Of a DNA stretch of 64,000 nucleotides, positions 59,601 through 64,000 are shown piece after piece. The notes under the pieces are model-generated. The model saw nothing but the letters and a program-made list of their open reading frames with translations. It was not told the DNA's origin and searched no databases. This stretch comes from Anaspis maculata (taxonomy: Eukaryota > Arthropoda > Insecta > Coleoptera > Scraptiidae), in assembly GCA_949128115.1 (NCBI GenBank), contig OX421966.1:62989416-63053415 (forward strand). The letters are read 5' to 3'. The stretch's first letter is position 1. The number at the start of each line of letters is the position of its first letter. Both the position numbers and the translations under genes were made by a program.

Positions 59601-60455
59601 AGACCTGTCCCTTTTACTTAATTGGCTCGTGATGATAAAGAAATTAATGCTTACCCCCTTTTATTACTTTTGCTTACACTGGATGCTTCATTCTCTTAGA
59701 TCGTCGTCGCACTACTTATACCTTACCGGCATGACCCACGTTGTGTTCTTTCTCAATTAATTAGCCGTCAATTAATCAAATGAATAAATAATGACATAAA
59801 TTAATTCCGCACCCCGAAAGCCCCAAACCCCAGTGCGTTATGAAATCGTGGCGTGAGCTTCAAGACATAAATCAAACAAGAATAACCAACGAATTTGAAG
59901 ATCATAATTCAATTTATTCCACAAAAAAATCATTTAAATCGGAATAACAAATTTTCTCTTATAATTTTCGGGACTACACTGTCCAGCCTATTCTCAAGTT
60001 GGCATGGCCCGTCCCGAGGACTCAAGAATACAGAATTTATGGCCTAATTGGCGCTGCTCATAAGCTTATCCCACCCTGGAAATCCCTAGATGAACAAATA
60101 TCACAAATGGCATAGTTCTGAGGCCATAGGTGACCATTTATCAACTATTTGGTGGTTGACCTCTATTGCCTAATTAATTTAGAATTATTTAACATCATCA
60201 ACTTGTACCGTCATCCACAACGAGTGGTCTGATTAGCTGAAAGGAAGCCTATTCCAATCTTGCATGGATTTCAACCCTTTGACGGACGCTTCGACTTATA
60301 ATTGAAACTCGGGTTAAACTCTTCATCTTCCTGATACAGGCAATTTACACTGTAGATCTTAAACAACTCTCACAGCAAGCTACTTGACCCACAGGTAAGT
60401 AATTAGCCGAATCTTGGAGTAAACTTGTGAAATTTTAAACAAGTAAATTTGCACC
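56665..60455. other. Intergenic stretch, no recognised gene
   Basis: A GC-richer patch at about 56970-57600 has overlapping frames of 75-108 codons on both strands, none recognisable. The remainder is AT-rich with short frames. No RNA gene or bounded repeat seen. Confidence 0.3.
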
Positions 60456-60460
60456 TCTAA

Positions 60461-60697
60461 CCACGGGTTCCACCAAAAAATTTAAGAGCGGTTTAAGCTA
60501 AACCGAGATTAAACGGATTTTTTTCTGGTCAATGTTGGTAGATTCATTTTGGAAAATACGTTAAATCGCAAGTATACCACCCTTTAGTTGATTACCCAGC
60601 GTGAAACCTGAATTTACATTGATCATTTGGCCGGAATCCATCTAAATAAATCTCGAGTTAGCTATCAGCTGGTTAAATATTTTGGTGGAACCCACGG
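60461..60697. mobile_element. ~240 bp MITE with GGGTTCCACCAAAA ends
   Basis: Left end CCACGGGTTCCACCAAAA pairs with TTTTGGTGGAACCCACGG at the right, continuing with TTTAA/TTAAA and a weaker GAGATT...GGATT pairing. The interior has no frame. It looks like a short non-autonomous DNA element. Confidence 0.65.
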
Positions 60698-60699
60698 TA

Positions 60700-62285
60700 A
60701 AAGTGAATCAGTCGCCGCAATGACGTGGCCCAACTAAATTGACACCGGTACTGCACACAGCTGGCGTTATCTTGAGTGAGTTCAAGTGTTAAGTTTATTC
60801 CAATGATTAAACTGACTCGATCTTCAATTCCTTGTTATTTTCAAAGGATTACCTTTACACATTATTTGAAGTATTACTCAATCAATTTTATGATTATTAA
60901 TAACTCTTCAATTCAATCAAACAATAATCACTAACTTTTGAAACAGTTGAACTCGTCTTCGTGGTGACAATTTCTGCTTGTTAAATACCATATGGTGTTA
61001 CGAGGTGTCCCGTCTGATTATTTCTTTACGATAACTCTGGGAGGTCTAGTTACAAAAAAATGTTCCTCATCAGCTATTCTAGCTAACAATATATTGGCCG
61101 TCTTGTAGATGAAGATGCGTGCTGTCGTCGGCTTGAACGGACTAAAAATTGCGAACTAGTTCAAACAGGCACGGTGGATTACTTTATCTCATTTAGGAAA
61201 GGAGTAGCTGGCTTCACCAGCAATAGGGAAATTATGGCAGGTTTCTTACAGATAATTGGAGGACACAATTTATGATGTATGCTGGGCTTTTGACCACTGA
61301 ATGAAATCCATACTTTGTAGTTCCCCGACTTTTATGATCGCGACCCCGCGGTTTTAAAACATGCAATTTCACAACCCTTCGATAACGCTCGACCAGAATT
61401 CCAAACAGGTAGCTTTTTTTAAGGATGAATTAACTCTGGACTTGAGAATCCGGCCCTTCATGAGTCACACAGATGTCACTTGTAGCTTTTTTGCAGAGAG
61501 TTTTCATCTTATCAGCATAAAACAAATGGGTATAATTTTGGGATCTCACAGCAAATTGGCTTCTCTCATTCGCTTCAGCGCCATTATGTCACAAAGATGG
61601 ATAACAACACGAAATTAATGATTATTAACCACTTATTTTAAGTGGCCTTTTCGGCCAGAGCAAAAGTATTCACCCTGTAAGGGAGCGTTAGTCGCCAATT
61701 CAATTACTCCGTTTTCGACAAGCATAACTCACTCAAAATACACCTTTCACTTTTTTTTTAAGATGACGCGCACTAACCTTTTGTTGAGGGGAGATCGTAT
61801 CGAGTCCACAACTACCTCTAGGCACATGGTTCACTACACAAATATCAACTCTTTGAGGCACCGGTGTGAAAAATCTCAATCAAATTAATACAATCTTCTA
61901 CGGGAAATTGGCTAAATCTTTTATCCTCTGTTTAACACCCATCCCGCATCGAGACTCAAGACCAACTCCCCTCTTTCTTCGATCATCGTTACGCCAACCC
62001 TATATCTAACCCATCTAACCCTCCTTCTCGTTTCTTCTCACTCTATTAGTGTTGCATTGTCATCTAAGGAATGTCAAACTCTCCCCTTGTGAACCTCTGC
62101 CCGTTTTTATAGATTTAACATCTGCTTGGCTTCGGCGGCGTTGCGGTGTGTTACAAAGGCCCTACCCTTTAACCTTCGACTTATACTCTAACAAAATTTT
62201 GCATCTGCAAACTTTTTACATTTGAATAACTAGGCATGTAACTTGTTTTCTTTCTTCGCTCACTGAGCGAAGCGTGAAAACAAGC
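60700..62285. other. Intergenic stretch, no recognised gene
   Basis: One solo CACCCTG-TA terminus lies near 61670 with no partner seen. Short frames only. An LTR of the downstream BEL/Pao relic could lie here, but I could not define one. Confidence 0.3.
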
Positions 62286-62289
62286 GCGT

Positions 62290-63772
62290 GAGCGTTTCTA
62301 AGACGCTCACTTTGCTGGATGCCCTTTTCATCACACTATCTCCACAATTGACGGACACAGTACGGATGATACCATCGGATCCAGGGTGCGTTCTGTGATG
62401 CAACCTAGACGCCAACGGGTTGGAGGCAGATTGTCATCATGCAGCAATACGGGTTGGTTAAGTTTCAGATCATTGTTGATAGATTTCCTGGCCCATTTGT
62501 CGGGACTGAAGCTGGTGCAGGTTTAGTTTAGTTTATTTATACTCTAGAATAATGACCTTATCCTAAAGTATTTTATAATCTGCGAGTGTCCACGATGATA
62601 AAAGTGACGTTGGATGTTTTGAACGTGTTGCCAGCGAGAAAGCCGGTTGACTGGTACGTTTGTAAAATCCGATTCTGGTATACTGATCAGCGGTGCGCCA
62701 ATGAGAAAATGAGTTGGAGTCAGCGCTGTCTGGTCAGCAGGATCCGGCGATAACGGGGTGCGAGGACGCGAGTTCAAACAAGCCTTGATTTGAGTGAGGA
62801 GGGTTGCAAGCTCTTCGAAAGTGAGCAGTGCGTTAACCAACACGCGCTTAAGGTGATGCTTCACGCTTTTAACTGCAGCCTCCCAGAGACCTCCGCGATG
62901 GGGAGATTTGACTGGAATAAAGTGCACTGCACACCCTCGTTACTTGATTTGTCAATGATATGTTTTTGAAAATCTGCGGAAATATTGCGGAATACCGGAA
63001 AATTATCGGAATAAATATTTAAAATTTCACCACGTCTTGCAATAAATCGCTTAAATGCAGCCAGAAATGTCTCTGCAGTGCAATCGGGGACTAGTTCCGA
63101 ATGAATTGCCTTGATGCTAAGGCAAACAAATACTGCAACGTTGCGCTTACTTCTTCTTGAGCCGTTCGTTACCAAAATTAGACCAGCGTTATCGACTCCA
63201 GTGTCAAGGAATGGTCGGTACATGGTCGGTACTGGGTAACTCGTTGTTCGGGTTCGTTGTTTGCCCATAAGCGATTCAACAGTACGGGATTTATTAGTTC
63301 AGAAACAAGCTACACAGCGATGCAGGATTTGTCGTACAGCATTGCGTGCTGACAGCGGCCAATGTTGCTGACGCAAACTAGTTAATGTGGCTTGTGAGCC
63401 TGAATGTAAATTGTCGATATGACATTGATGAATGATTATTTGCGTAACGTTATGTTTTGCACAAATCCAGTGGAGCCCTGGTTTGGATTACCAAACATGA
63501 TCTTTGTTTTTCGGGTAAATTTGGACTCAGATTTTAGGTAAATAGATAAGCCTCAAAAAGAATACTTTGCTGCTGTAGCCAGATAGGACCTCTTCACTAT
63601 AAGGAGTGATGTAGTAATTTGGAAGGTGATAAGCCTCGAGACGCGCAATCAGCGGGATTGTCTTCAGACTGAACGTGGAACCATCGGTCAGGAGAAACCT
63701 TGTCCTGAATGTGACTGACGCGATTTTGTATGAATTGCTCAAATTGAACTTGATGTTGTCCGAACCTTTCGT

Positions 63773-63777
<5 letters not shown>
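62290..63777 (-). pseudogene. BEL/Pao retrotransposon pol remnant (RNase H end to integrase)
   Basis: Minus-strand frames in order: QFIQNRVSHIQDKVSPDRW and NPADCASRGL (end of RNase H region); TLTSLRQQHWPLSARNAVRQ with CVACF (zinc-binding N-terminus of integrase); YRPFLDTGVDNAGLIL (catalytic Asp), VFVCLSIKAIHSELV, FLAAFKRFIARRGEI and YSDN (second Asp); KSPHRGGLWEAAVKSVKHHL (Glu is W-adjacent as in the family), LTPTHFLIGAPL and LPPTRWRLG. This is the BEL/Pao integrase layout. Multiple frameshifts and stops, including one after CVACF, make it inactive. Confidence 0.85.
62523..62580 (-). other. Short foreign insertion in the integrase C-terminus
   Basis: Between the HFYHRGHSQ codons and the LHQLQSRQ codons, about 58 bases break the integrase frame. 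On the minus strand they end in TAAATAAACTAAACTAAAC. The tail-like pentamer repeat suggests the 3' end of a severely 5'-truncated LINE or SINE. Confidence 0.35.

Positions 63778-63807
<30 letters not shown>
63778..63807 (-). repeat. Poly(T) tract of 30 (poly(A) on the minus strand)
   Basis: Thirty consecutive T on the plus strand. BEL/Pao homology is clear on the low-coordinate side but not on the high-coordinate side. It may therefore be the poly(A) tail of a retroposon whose 3' end lies here and whose body extends beyond the window. Simple homopolymer expansion is the alternative. Confidence 0.6.
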
Positions 63808-63808
<1 letters not shown>

Positions 63809-64000
63809 GACCTCTCTTGATGGAAATGTGATGGACTGACCTTGCTCTGTCTTGCGTGGACTGAAGAGTCGTATGTGATGGAACAGAAACTTGGATGGAT
63901 CTTGCTTCAAGCTGTTGTTCATTGAGTTCATATCCGGCTCGAAGGACCAATTTTGTCTGCGTCCTGGTCTGGACGGGAGCTTTGGTCGTGGCCTGCAGCT
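63808..64000 (-). other. Unassigned sequence at window end
   Basis: Open minus-strand frames run from the window edge into the poly(A), but they do not match the RNase H or reverse transcriptase of BEL/Pao. It may be the 3' end of a retroposed sequence. Confidence 0.3.

Noticed and set aside
1..64000. CRISPR arrays, operons or prokaryotic defence systems
   Set aside because: The window is eukaryotic; the only regular short repeat (AGGTCATGTC) has no spacers.

Overview
This is nuclear DNA of an arthropod, most likely an insect. It has spliced protein-coding exons with GT-AG introns and AATAAA signals, two non-LTR retrotransposons (LINEs) of the CR1/jockey type, BEL/Pao, gypsy-like and possibly Copia-like remnants, a Tc1/mariner-type transposase remnant, and many palindromic elements flanked by TA. 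I see no operons, ribosome-binding sites, CRISPR arrays, rRNA or convincing tRNA genes. The species cannot be fixed from the sequence. Nearly all recognisable coding sequence belongs to decaying mobile elements.

Layout. 1-5420: non-coding DNA with a possible integrase scrap and a ~120 bp satellite (2933-3760). 5421-25820: two head-to-tail copies of a 10.2 kb unit that by eye differ only at two homopolymers. Each copy holds an E-box (CACGTG) cluster, two imperfect palindromes, an AGGTCA minisatellite, a gypsy-like integrase relic, a possible Copia-like scrap and a small MITE (short non-autonomous DNA transposon). The right edge of the duplication cuts exon 1 of a three-exon SWIM zinc-finger gene. 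Only copy 2 continues into the whole gene (25757-26521); at the copy 1/copy 2 joint the exon stub runs into unrelated sequence. A decayed THAP-like fragment lies on the opposite strand at 27216-27712.

30934-34967: palindromic elements, one with three concentric shells. 35899-40953: a TA-flanked element split by LINE A (minus strand, 5'-truncated), with a ~275 bp tandem repeat. 43627-47506: LINE B (minus strand, two ORFs, frameshifted). 47813-53196: three large inverted-repeat elements in a row, each containing a second element. One carries an N-terminal transposase remnant and another the C-terminal tail of a reverse-transcriptase-type ORF. 54357-54605: a plausible but unrecognised exon. 56327-60697: two further small palindromic elements. 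62290-64000: a BEL/Pao pol remnant on the minus strand, running to a poly(T) tract near the window end.

The most unusual theme is repeated concentric palindromes. Several elements with termini of the form TA|CAGGGTG...CACCCTG|TA sit symmetrically inside one another, with arm lengths matching within a few bases. Insertion alone would rarely give this; it suggests that inverted duplication has enlarged existing hairpins. I propose this as the main candidate for something not previously described. All identifications are from reading the sequence; no alignment or database search was run.
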